The position numbers and the translations under genes are program-made. Shown one piece after another: positions 45,384 through 53,348 of a stretch of 64,000 bases of DNA (position 1 is the stretch's first letter; each line of letters starts with the position of its first letter). The stretch comes from a bacterium CG_4_9_14_3_um_filter_65_15 (GTDB lineage: Bacteria; Krumholzibacteriota; Krumholzibacteriia; LZORAL124-64-63), in assembly GCA_002790835.1 (NCBI GenBank), contig PFVX01000079.1, positions 174,666 to 238,665 on the forward strand. The letters run 5' to 3'. The notes beneath the pieces are model-generated. The model saw only the letters and a list, made by a program, of their open reading frames with translations. It was not told the origin of the DNA and did not search any database.

Positions 45384-46153
45384 TGCTGTCCGCGGCCCGA
45401 CCCGGCCCCGCATCCCTGCGGCCATCCCCCCTGGATCACCTCCACCCGGCCGTGTTGCTGGGGGGATTCATCGCCGCCTGCGCGGTCCTGGTTGCGGGCA
45501 ACTGGCCGATGGCGGTGGGTCTGACCCTGCTGGCGGCCGCCTTGCTGACGGCGACCGGATGGCGCCCGATCCATCTGGCGCAACTGATGCGGCCGTGGCT
45601 TTCGGTGGCAATCCTGGTGATGGCGATCCATGTTTTGACCACGACCTCGGCGGCGCCTCTGGGACACCCTTCTGGGGAGGGAGTCTGGCGGGGGCTGGTG
45701 GCCTGGGTGAGACTGGCCGGCCTGTTCATGGGGCTGGCCGCGATCCAGGGGGCCCTGGAGATCGACGCCTTGATCGTCGGGTGGTCCTGGTGGTTGCGCC
45801 CTCTGGACGGCTGGCTGTTGCCTACCGGCGACCTGGCCCTGGTCCTCGCTGTGGCCCTGGGGACGGCACCGCGGGTGCTGGACGACGGCCGCAGGCTGCA
45901 GCAGGTGGTGCGCTTGCGGAGGGGTGGGCGCGAGGGAAGATTCTCCTGGCGTCGCATCGGGTACCGCCTGCTGGTGGTGGCGCCCCTGCTCGAGGGAATG
46001 GCCCGCCGCGCCGAGACCCTGGGCCTGACCCTGCGTTCGCGCTCCGGCGGAACGGATCGGCCCCGCAGCCCGGGCCCGCTCCAGATGGTCCTGCTGCTGG
46101 GGTGGGTGGCCACCCTGGCTGTGCTCACGGTTCTGGCCGGGAGGGTGGGATGA
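45383..46153 (+). CDS. Energy-coupling factor transporter transmembrane protein (EcfT/CbiQ family)
   Basis: This encodes 256 residues with an N-terminal block of four or five hydrophobic helices and a C-terminal cytoplasmic region carrying PLLEGMARRAETLGLTLRSR, the Ala-Arg motif that couples EcfT to the ATPase subunits. ECF transporters import vitamins or metals and need two ATPases and a substrate-binding S protein; none is encoded in this window, so the partners must be elsewhere or the protein has another role. It shares one base with asd and overlaps truA by 4 bases. An ecfT-truA order is also the rule in Firmicutes. Confidence 0.82.
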   Translation: MLSAARPGPASLRPSPLDHLHPAVLLGGFIAACAVLVAGNWPMAVGLTLLAAALLTATGWRPIHLAQLMRPWLSVAILVMAIHVLTTTSAAPLGHPSGEGVWRGLVAWVRLAGLFMGLAAIQGALEIDALIVGWSWWLRPLDGWLLPTGDLALVLAVALGTAPRVLDDGRRLQQVVRLRRGGREGRFSWRRIGYRLLVVAPLLEGMARRAETLGLTLRSRSGGTDRPRSPGPLQMVLLLGWVATLAVLTVLAGRVG

Positions 46154-46935
46154 AGCTCCCCGTCAGGGTGCGCCTGGACATCGCCTACCACGGCGCGCGA
46201 TTTCACGGCTGGCAGATCCAGCCGGAACACCGGACCGTCCAGGGCGTTCTTCGTCACGAATTGTCGCGGCTGCTGGGACGTGAGGTCACGCCCGTCGGGG
46301 CAGGTCGGACCGACACCGGGGTGCATGCCCGAGGTCAGGTGGCCCATTTGGACGTGGCGACGGTCGAGGAATTCGTACGCCTCCACAGGGCGCTGGCGCG
46401 GACCATGCCCGAGGATATCGAGATTCGGGATGTCCACCTCGTGTCCCCCGAATTCAACGCGCGGCGCAGCGCCCTGAGCCGTCGCTACAGTTACCGGATC
46501 CTGCGGGGCCGGGATATTTTCGCTCCCGACTGCTGGCAGATCTACTTCGCCCTGGACCGCGGGGCCATGGAGCAGGCGGCGGCGGTGCTGATGGGTCGGC
46601 ATGATTTCGCCAGCTTCTGCAAGACCTCGTCGCTGCGGAACGACGGGAACCTCTGCAACGTCGACCTTTGCCGCTTTGCTTGGTCCGAGGACGGGGCTAT
46701 GTTTGAGATTCGGGCCAACCGGTTCCTGCACCACATGGTGCGGACGATCGTCGGCACCCTGGTGGATATCGGCCGCGGGATGCGGCCGGCCCAGGACATG
46801 GCCGCGGTGCTGGCGGCCCGTGACCGCCGCGCCGCCGGACGCATGGCCCCGGCCCGGGGGCTCTTTCTGGAAGAAGTGACCTATCCGTCCCATTTGATGA
46901 CGCCCCCTGATCCCGAACAAGGAGATCGTCCATGA
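46150..46935 (+). CDS. truA: tRNA pseudouridine synthase A
   Basis: This encodes 261 residues. The catalytic Asp is in the invariant GAGRTDTGVHARGQVAHL. The N-terminal LDIAYHGARFHGWQIQP, the central FNARRSALSRRYSYRI, DFASFCK and the C-terminal RFLHHMVRTIVGTLVDIGRG are all TruA landmarks. It makes pseudouridine at positions 38-40 of tRNA anticodon arms. The start at 46150 overlaps ecfT (ATGA), and the stop overlaps the transaldolase start (ATGA). Confidence 0.96.
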   Translation: MKLPVRVRLDIAYHGARFHGWQIQPEHRTVQGVLRHELSRLLGREVTPVGAGRTDTGVHARGQVAHLDVATVEEFVRLHRALARTMPEDIEIRDVHLVSPEFNARRSALSRRYSYRILRGRDIFAPDCWQIYFALDRGAMEQAAAVLMGRHDFASFCKTSSLRNDGNLCNVDLCRFAWSEDGAMFEIRANRFLHHMVRTIVGTLVDIGRGMRPAQDMAAVLAARDRRAAGRMAPARGLFLEEVTYPSHLMTPPDPEQGDRP

Positions 46936-47588
46936 AGTTCTTCATCGATTCCGCCGACATCGAGGCCATCCGTGAGATCAAGGCCATGGGCATGTGCGAC
47001 GGCGTGACGACCAACCCCAGCCTCATGGCCAAGGCCGGCCGCAAGGATACCGACGCCCTGCTCAAGGAGATCTGCGCGGTGGTGCAGGGACCGGTCAGCG
47101 GCGAGGTGACCGCGCTGGATGCCGAGGGCATGGTGGCCGAGGGGCGCCGCCTGGCCGCCCTCGACCCGCACCTGGTGGTCAAGATTCCCACGACCTACGC
47201 GGGGCTGCAGGCCATCGCCACCCTCAGCGGCGAGAACATCCGCGTCAACGCCACCCTGGTTTTCTCGCTGAACCAGGCCCTTCTGGTGGCGAAGGCCGGC
47301 GCGGCCTACGTGTCCCCGTTCGTCGGTCGTCTGGACGACGTCGGCGAGGACGGGATGCAACTGATCAGCGACATCGTCGAGGTTTACGAGAACTATGAAT
47401 ACGACACCGAGGTGATCGTGGCCTCGGTGCGCCATCCTATGCACGTGGTGGATTCGGCCCTGCTGGGCGCGCACATCGCCACCATCCCGCCCGAGGTGAT
47501 CCGCAAGCTGGTTGCCCATCCGCTGACGGACAAGGGGTTGGCCGCCTTCATGGCCGATTGGGAAACACTGCAGGGGAGCGGATCGTGA
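46932..47588 (+). CDS. tal: Transaldolase (small FSA-like form)
   Basis: This encodes 218 residues, the standard length for the small transaldolase/fructose-6-phosphate aldolase group. It shows MKFFIDSADIEAIREI, CDGVTTNPSLMAKAG, the Schiff-base lysine in HLVVKIPTT, NATLVFSLNQALLVAKAGAAYVSPFVGRLDD and VASVRHPMHVVDSALLGA. It transfers dihydroxyacetone units between sugar phosphates in the pentose phosphate pathway. It is more canonical than the paralogue at 4719 and is probably the main transaldolase. It overlaps truA (ATGA) and the HtrA gene (GTGA). Confidence 0.94.
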   Translation: MKFFIDSADIEAIREIKAMGMCDGVTTNPSLMAKAGRKDTDALLKEICAVVQGPVSGEVTALDAEGMVAEGRRLAALDPHLVVKIPTTYAGLQAIATLSGENIRVNATLVFSLNQALLVAKAGAAYVSPFVGRLDDVGEDGMQLISDIVEVYENYEYDTEVIVASVRHPMHVVDSALLGAHIATIPPEVIRKLVAHPLTDKGLAAFMADWETLQGSGS

Positions 47589-48814
47589 CCAGAGGCCGGA
47601 TATGGCTCGTTGCAGCCGTCGGATTCCTGATCGGGGCCACGGCTGGACTGGTGATCTGGCAGGCCGCCACCGGTCGCTTCGGCCGGTCTTCCGGCGATGA
47701 ATCGCGCGGAGGGGTCGATACCGCAACGGTGGCCGTTGTCGATAGCGGTGAAGCGGATGCCTCCGCCGCGACCCTCGATACCATGGCCTTGTCTGCCGAC
47801 GATTCCGGCGGCCGCCCCGGTATGGGAGCTGCGGCCTCGGAAAACCCCATCGTCCTGGCAACCCGCCAGGTGGCTCCGGCGGTGGTCAGCATCAGCGTGG
47901 TTCTGCCCCAGGGCGCCCAGGGTGCGAGCGCGCTGCTCATGGAACGAATGGGACGCAGTTACTACCGCAACGTCCAGAGCATGGGCTCGGGGGTGATCAT
48001 CTCCTCCGACGGGCTGGTCATCACGAACTACCACGTCGTCGAGGGGGCCACCGGCATCACCGTGACCCTCTCCGACGGCCAGCAGCTCGACGCCCAGTTG
48101 CTGGAGGGGGTTTCGCGCTACGATCTGGCCGTGCTCCAGATCTCCGGCCAGAACCTGCCGACGGCCCAGTTGGCCCCGGAAACGGGCCTGCAGATCGGCG
48201 AGTGGGTCATCGCCATCGGCTCGCCCTTCGGCTACCTCCTGGCCGACACCCAGCCCTCGGTGACGGTGGGCGTGATCAGCGCCCTGAACCGCGACATCAA
48301 GCTCACCACGGGAGAGCAGCGAGCCTACCTGGGCATGATCCAGACCGATGCCGCCATCAACCCCGGCAACAGCGGCGGCCCCCTGGTCAACTCCCGCGGT
48401 GAGGTCGTGGGCATCAACACCTTCATATTCTCAGAATCCGGCGGCAGCGTGGGGATCGGGTTCGCCGTTCCGGCCTCGCGCGTCCTGCGGGTGGTGGACG
48501 AGGTGCGCCGCTTCGGCCATTACCGGGAGGCGAGCCTGGGCTTCGGGCTCAAGCAACTGTTCCCGGCCCTGGCGCGTTACCTGGGGCTGGATGATCCGGT
48601 CGGAGCCCTGGTGGCCTATGTGGAACAGGATTCTCCCGCCTGGAAGGGCGGCTTGCGGGTCTACGATGTCCTGCGCACGATCAACGGCCAGCCGGTGGAC
48701 AACCTGGATAACCTGCGTCGTTTGATGTACAACGCCAAGGTGGGTGACCATATTCCCTTCACCGCCGAACGGGACGGCCAGCTCTGGGACGGGGAAATCG
48801 TCCTGACCGAATAA
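47585..48814 (+). CDS. HtrA/DegP-like periplasmic serine protease (S1C) with PDZ domain
   Basis: This encodes 409 residues starting at a GTG (47585) with AGGGGAG upstream and overlapping the transaldolase stop. The N-terminus has an uncleaved-type membrane anchor (IWLVAAVGFLIGATAGLVIW). The protease domain carries the triad His in ITNYHVVEGA, Asp in YDLAVLQI and Ser in NPGNSGGPLV. One C-terminal PDZ domain follows (VAYVEQDSPAWKGGLRVYDVLRTINGQPV). It resembles the DegS layout: membrane-anchored with a single PDZ. It may have a role in envelope quality control or regulated proteolysis. It is the last gene of the asd operon. Confidence 0.94.
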   Translation: MTRGRIWLVAAVGFLIGATAGLVIWQAATGRFGRSSGDESRGGVDTATVAVVDSGEADASAATLDTMALSADDSGGRPGMGAAASENPIVLATRQVAPAVVSISVVLPQGAQGASALLMERMGRSYYRNVQSMGSGVIISSDGLVITNYHVVEGATGITVTLSDGQQLDAQLLEGVSRYDLAVLQISGQNLPTAQLAPETGLQIGEWVIAIGSPFGYLLADTQPSVTVGVISALNRDIKLTTGEQRAYLGMIQTDAAINPGNSGGPLVNSRGEVVGINTFIFSESGGSVGIGFAVPASRVLRVVDEVRRFGHYREASLGFGLKQLFPALARYLGLDDPVGALVAYVEQDSPAWKGGLRVYDVLRTINGQPVDNLDNLRRLMYNAKVGDHIPFTAERDGQLWDGEIVLTE

Positions 48815-48858
48815 GTGACAAACTCTTAAGTTACAGTAAGTATTGGAGGAAAGTGGAA

Positions 48859-49935
48859 GTGAATGATCAAGCTGTGTCCGCGGCGGGGTTTCAGCCCCGG
48901 AAAATCCTGGTTACCGGCGGTTCGGGGTTCACGGGCATCAACCTTATCCGATTCCTGCTGGAAAAGGGGGTCGCGATCCGCTCCCTGGATGTGGCCCCAT
49001 TCACCTACGACGATTGTCGGGAACGCATCGAGGTCATGGAGGGGGACATCCGGGATCCGCAGGCCGTGTCCGCCGCCATGAAGGGCATCGACCTCGTGAT
49101 CCACACGGCCATGGCCCTGCCCCTGTATCCGGAGAAAGACATTTTGACCACCGGGATTGACGGGACGCGGCTGCTGCTCGAGCAGGCCCGTGACCACGGG
49201 GTGCGACGGTTCGTGCATATCTCGTCCACCGCGGTTTACGGTATTCCCGACCACCACCCCCTTGCCGAGGATGACCGGTTGGACGGTGTGGGCCCTTACG
49301 GTCATGCCAAGGTCGAGGCCGAGAGCGTCTGCGCCGAGTTTCGGGAGCAGGGCATGGTGGTTCCGGTGATCCGCCCCAAGAGTTTCATCGGGCCGGAGAG
49401 GCTGGGAGTCTTTGCCCTCCTGTACGACTGGGCCCGGGACGGCCGGGATTTCCCCATGATCGGCAGCGGAAACAACCGCTACCAGCTCCTGGACATTGCG
49501 GACCTGTGCCAGGCGATCTGGTTGTGCAGCACCCTGCCTGACGAGACCATCAACGACGTGTTCAACGTCGGGGCCCAGGAGTACATGACCATGAAGCAGG
49601 ATTGGCAGGCGGTTCTGGACTACGCCGGATTCGGCAAGAAGGTCCGCGGCTTTCCGGCCGCCCCGGTGATCTGGGCCCTGCGCATCCTCGACCGGCTGGG
49701 GCTGTCCCCGCTCTACAGGTGGGTGTACGAAACCGCCGCCACCGATTCCTTCGTCAGCATCGACAAGGCGCAGCGCATTCTCGGCTATCGGCCGCAGTAC
49801 TCCAACCAGGACGCCCTGATCCGCAACTTCCAGTGGTATCTCCAGCACCGGGACGAATTCGCCAACGCCTCCGGCGTTTCCCACCGCGTCCCCTGGAAAC
49901 AGGGCGCGCTGGGGCTGGCCAAGAAGTTCTTCTGA
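48859..49935 (+). CDS. NAD-dependent epimerase/dehydratase (extended SDR)
   Basis: This encodes 358 residues. The start is placed at the GTG 48859, 8 bases after GGAGGA; a GTG at 48853 is too close to that site. NAD-binding loop ILVTGGSGFTGINLIRFL; catalytic Thr/Ser in ISSTAVYG; Tyr-x3-Lys in YGHAKVE. It acts on a nucleotide sugar or similar, but the substrate is unclear; the long C-terminal region (WALRILDRLGLSPLYRWVYE) resembles epimerases of envelope sugar metabolism. It sits 33 bases before hldD, consistent with LPS or glycan work. Confidence 0.87.
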   Translation: MNDQAVSAAGFQPRKILVTGGSGFTGINLIRFLLEKGVAIRSLDVAPFTYDDCRERIEVMEGDIRDPQAVSAAMKGIDLVIHTAMALPLYPEKDILTTGIDGTRLLLEQARDHGVRRFVHISSTAVYGIPDHHPLAEDDRLDGVGPYGHAKVEAESVCAEFREQGMVVPVIRPKSFIGPERLGVFALLYDWARDGRDFPMIGSGNNRYQLLDIADLCQAIWLCSTLPDETINDVFNVGAQEYMTMKQDWQAVLDYAGFGKKVRGFPAAPVIWALRILDRLGLSPLYRWVYETAATDSFVSIDKAQRILGYRPQYSNQDALIRNFQWYLQHRDEFANASGVSHRVPWKQGALGLAKKFF

Positions 49936-49968
49936 CCGGGCCCGGCCCGGCGAACGAAAGGCCCCTTC

Positions 49969-50943
49969 GTGATTGCTGTGACCGGAGCAGCCGGATTCAT
50001 CGGTAGCAACATCGTGTACGAGCTGAACCGGCGCGGCCACGAGGACCTCCTGGTGGTGGACCTGGATCCCGCTGGCGACCAGGCGGCAAACCTGGCCCCC
50101 CTGCGCTTCGCCCGCTACCTGGACAAGGAGGGCTTCCGGACCTGGTTGGCCGATCCCGTCAACGCCCGCAGCCTCGATACGCTTTACCACATGGGGGCGT
50201 GCAGCAGCACCACCGAGACCGACTGGTCCTACCTGGCGGAGAACAACCTGGGTTACACCCGTGAACTGTGCCTGCGCTGCCTGGACGCCGATGTGCGTTT
50301 CGTCAACGCCAGCAGCGCCGCGACCTATGGGGACGGCAGTCGGGGATACCGGGACGATCACGCCGGACTGAGGGATCTCAAGCCATTGAATCTGTACGGT
50401 AAGTCAAAACATGATTTTGACTTGTGGGCATTGTCTGAAAAATTGCTCGAATCGATCGTTTGCCTGAAGTACTTCAACGTCTACGGGCCGAACGAGTGGC
50501 ACAAGGGCGATATGCGGTCCATGGTCTGCAAGGGTTTCGAGCAGATCCGGGATAACGGGCTGGTGCGTCTTTTCCAGTCCGACCGGCCGGAATATCCCGA
50601 CGGCGGTCAACAGCGGGACTTCGTTTTTGTCCGGGACGCCGTGGACATGACCCTGTGGTTCGGCGAGCGGAAGGATGTGGGCGGGGTGTTCAACGTGGGC
50701 ACCGGCGAGGCGAACACCTGGAACCGCCTGATTACCGCGATCTTCACGGCCATGGGCCGGGAGGCGGCCATCGAATACGTGCCCATGCCCGATCACCTCA
50801 AGGGCAAGTACCAGTATCACACCCGGGCCGAAATGACCAAGCTGGGTGACGCCGGCTACGGGCGTCCGGTGACCCTGCTGGAGGACGCGGTCGCCGATTA
50901 CGTCCAGAACCACCTGGACGGCAAAAGGCATCTGGGCACATGA
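49969..50943 (+). CDS. hldD: ADP-L-glycero-D-manno-heptose 6-epimerase
   Basis: This encodes 324 residues from a GTG start (49969). HldD landmarks are IAVTGAAGFIGSNIVYELNRRG, YHMGACSSTTETDW, the active-site ASSAATYGDGS with YGKSKHDFD (Tyr-x3-Lys) and LKYFNVYGPNEWHKGDMRSMV. It converts ADP-D-glycero- to ADP-L-glycero-mannoheptose for the LPS inner core, supporting a heptose-containing LPS. Between about 50390 and 50460 codon use is locally AT-richer. Its stop overlaps the Rsm22-like start (ATGA). Confidence 0.95.
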   Translation: MIAVTGAAGFIGSNIVYELNRRGHEDLLVVDLDPAGDQAANLAPLRFARYLDKEGFRTWLADPVNARSLDTLYHMGACSSTTETDWSYLAENNLGYTRELCLRCLDADVRFVNASSAATYGDGSRGYRDDHAGLRDLKPLNLYGKSKHDFDLWALSEKLLESIVCLKYFNVYGPNEWHKGDMRSMVCKGFEQIRDNGLVRLFQSDRPEYPDGGQQRDFVFVRDAVDMTLWFGERKDVGGVFNVGTGEANTWNRLITAIFTAMGREAAIEYVPMPDHLKGKYQYHTRAEMTKLGDAGYGRPVTLLEDAVADYVQNHLDGKRHLGT

Positions 50944-52145
50944 AATCCAGCATGCTCTTTCCCGACCCCTCCGGGGATCTCTGCGATTTTCTGGATCGGC
51001 TGCCCGGGCTTCTGGAGCGGGCCCGGCCCCAGAAATCCCGCCACCGCGACCGGCTTCCCCAGGGCGTGGAAGAACTCTCCAATCTTCTGACCATCGACCG
51101 GGATCACCTCCCGCCCGACTACATGGCCCGGCCCCCCCTGCTGGCGGCCTACCTCCACTACTTCCTGCCCTGGAACCTGGTGCGCCAGGTCCGGCTCCTG
51201 GGGGGGCTGGCGGCTCACCTGGATCTGAAACCCGACGCGAGCATCGTGGACGTGGGCGCCGGACCCCTGACCTTTGCCCTGGCGATGTGGCTGGCCTTGC
51301 CACAGCTGCGCACGCGCCGGCTGGACATCACCGCCGAGGACCGGACCGATGCTCCCATGCGGGTCGGGCGGGACCTGCTGCGGTCCCTGGATTCCGCGGG
51401 GTCCTGGCGGGTGGCGTTGTCGCGGCCCGCGGGAATGGGGGGCAGGCAGGGGAGTTCCGGGACCCCCCGCAGGAAAGCCGATCTGCTGGTGGCGGCCAAC
51501 GTCATGAATGAGATTCCCCGGGGTGCACACCGCACCGCCGGGAACCCCGGCGCTTCCCTTCAGGCGCTGTTGCGCAGCTGGGAGCGGAGGTTGACCCCGC
51601 ACGGCCGGATCCTCGTGATCGAGCCCGGGGTGCGCGATGCGTGCCGCATGCTGACGGATCTGCGGGGGCTGGCGCTGGAACGCGGTTGGCGGGTGGTGTC
51701 CCCCTGCCCGCATCAACTGGAGTGTCCGCAACCGGGGATCGGCCGGCGGCCATGGTGTCATTTCGCCTTCGCGACCGGCAAGGTTCCCCACTGGCTGGAG
51801 GAGCTGGGCCTCCAGGCTGGCCTGCCCAAGGAGAGGGCGAGCCTGGGCTTTTTGCTGCTGGAACGGGCCGACGCCGTCACGGCGGACCAGCCTGCCGGCG
51901 GCCTCCTGCCCATGCGCGTCGTATCCGACCCCTTCGATCTCCCGGAGGCCCGGCGGGGAGTTTACGGCTGCACGGCCCGGGGCATGGTCCTGCTGGAGCT
52001 GGGGGCGGGGTCCACGCCGCCCCAGGGCGACCTGCTGGAAGTGCGCGAACCGTCCGGGAAGCGGAAGGACAAAAAATCCGGGGCGCTCATCATCGGCGCC
52101 CCGGAAGCGAATTCTCCCCCGTCCCGCGGGCCTAGAAAGCGCTGA
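50940..52145 (+). CDS. Rsm22/METTL17-like ribosomal methyltransferase-family protein
   Basis: This encodes 401 residues. It has an SAM-type loop (ASIVDVGAGPLTFALAMWLAL), the acidic/Asn region LLVAANVMNEIP and the family-specific cysteine motif PCPHQLECPQPGIGRRPWCHFAF. In METTL17/Rsm22 proteins these cysteines bind an Fe-S cluster, and the protein is linked to assembly of the small ribosomal subunit. The last ~35 residues (basic, GKRKDKKS... to RGPRKR) are encoded over the terminator of the opposite gene and may be an accidental extension. It overlaps hldD by 4 bases and the convergent barrel gene by 14. Confidence 0.82.
   Translation: MKSSMLFPDPSGDLCDFLDRLPGLLERARPQKSRHRDRLPQGVEELSNLLTIDRDHLPPDYMARPPLLAAYLHYFLPWNLVRQVRLLGGLAAHLDLKPDASIVDVGAGPLTFALAMWLALPQLRTRRLDITAEDRTDAPMRVGRDLLRSLDSAGSWRVALSRPAGMGGRQGSSGTPRRKADLLVAANVMNEIPRGAHRTAGNPGASLQALLRSWERRLTPHGRILVIEPGVRDACRMLTDLRGLALERGWRVVSPCPHQLECPQPGIGRRPWCHFAFATGKVPHWLEELGLQAGLPKERASLGFLLLERADAVTADQPAGGLLPMRVVSDPFDLPEARRGVYGCTARGMVLLELGAGSTPPQGDLLEVREPSGKRKDKKSGALIIGAPEANSPPSRGPRKR
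52071..52105 (-). terminator. Terminator of the cytochrome operon, inside the opposite CDS
   Basis: Read on the minus strand: TCCGGGGCGC (52105-52096), a 9-base loop, GCGCCCCGGA (52086-52077), then six T (52076-52071). It lies 27 bases after the barrel gene's stop and within the 3' end of the Rsm22-like gene. Confidence 0.88.
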
Positions 52146-53334
52146 CGATGCCGACCGCTCCGCGGCTCGCTCCATGCTCGACGTCGTAGGTGAATTCCAC
52201 CGTCAACCTCAGATTGCGCCGATGCAGCCGGGTCACCGCCGCGGTGTAGGTCTCGTAGTCCGCCGCATCCAGACCCGAATCGATCCGGTTGTACAGCAGG
52301 GTCACATAGTGGCGCGAGCGATCCTGTTGCGGGCTGATCACCACTTCGCCCACCAGGCCCGTCGTTTCGGCATCGATGGAACCGGGCAGGAACAGCGGAT
52401 TGGTATCCCGGCGCCGGAGATATTGGAAGGAGCCGTCCAGGGTTCCGTTGCCGGCCTTGAGGTCGAGTCCGTGGAAGAGCAGGCTGTTGCGGAAGACCGT
52501 GCCCGCTGAAGCGAGCTTGGGATTCTGCCCGAGCTCGTCCCCGTAGTACCCGAAGAGACCCACGCTCACGTTGTCGGTGACTCCCTGGCCCACCCTCAGG
52601 AAGAAGTTCTTGTACTTGTCGCTGTCGAAACCGGTGGCCTCGGCGGGGTCCTTGCCGTTGCCGTTGAGAACCATGGCGGTCAGCAGCGTGCCGCTGCGCT
52701 CGAGGTCATAATTGACGATGACGCCGCGGTCGTAGGCCAGGTTGGTGTTGGACAGGCCGATCTTCGACTTGTAGATCAGGTAGTCCTCGTAGGTCAGCCG
52801 CAGTTCCCGCTTCATCAACGGGTCGCAGGCCTGGAATTGTCCCACCAGGATGTCGAGGGGACGGCCGCCGAGGTCGTTGAAGTGGATGTAGGCGTCCTCG
52901 ACGCCCGCGACCTCGCCCTTCTCCGACATGTAGAAGTAGAAGTAGTAGCCGATGCCCCGGGACAGGGCTCCGCCCGAAAGGAGTTTCAACCCGAAGGGCA
53001 TCTGCATGTCGGCCTGCAGCTCGTCTTCCTCGTTCTTCTGCAGGGTCGCGAAGGCGTCGAACCGTACGGCCACCGGGAAATCCTTGTTCAAGTGCAGCAG
53101 GTCGTCACCCGCGCTGATGTAGTCGCGGTCCTTTTCCTCCTCCGGGATGATGAATCCGTTGGCTGCGAACTCGTCCCCGAAGGGCTTGAGGCGCGGGAAG
53201 GGGGTGTGGCAGGTGGTGCAGCTCAGCTTGTAGCGCCGCGCGAAGGCGGGGATGGCGCCGGCTGCGTCGGGCAACAGCATGACCGCGGTGGTGACCGCGA
53301 GCAGGAACAAACTAAGATTGTTGCGAGTCTTCAT
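52132..53334 (-). CDS. Outer-membrane barrel protein with N-terminal CxxCH haem motif
   Basis: This encodes 400 residues. Start ATG 53334 has GGGAG 6 bases upstream. After a Sec signal (LSLFLLAVTTAVMLLPDAAGA) comes a single c-type haem site in LSCTTCHTPFPRLKPFG. Residues ~90-400 are strand-rich with alternating polarity (GYYFYFYMSEKGEV, VSVGLFGYYGD, RHYVTLLYNRIDSG) and end in ...GIVSAF, an outer-membrane-type terminal Phe. It looks like a porin with one haem near its N-terminus. It is co-transcribed after the five-haem cytochrome gene, so the pair could carry electrons across or onto the outer membrane (inference). Confidence 0.83.
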   Translation of the reverse strand: MKTRNNLSLFLLAVTTAVMLLPDAAGAIPAFARRYKLSCTTCHTPFPRLKPFGDEFAANGFIIPEEEKDRDYISAGDDLLHLNKDFPVAVRFDAFATLQKNEEDELQADMQMPFGLKLLSGGALSRGIGYYFYFYMSEKGEVAGVEDAYIHFNDLGGRPLDILVGQFQACDPLMKRELRLTYEDYLIYKSKIGLSNTNLAYDRGVIVNYDLERSGTLLTAMVLNGNGKDPAEATGFDSDKYKNFFLRVGQGVTDNVSVGLFGYYGDELGQNPKLASAGTVFRNSLLFHGLDLKAGNGTLDGSFQYLRRRDTNPLFLPGSIDAETTGLVGEVVISPQQDRSRHYVTLLYNRIDSGLDAADYETYTAAVTRLHRRNLRLTVEFTYDVEHGASRGAVGIVSAF

Positions 53335-53348
53335 GACGGAACTCCCTT

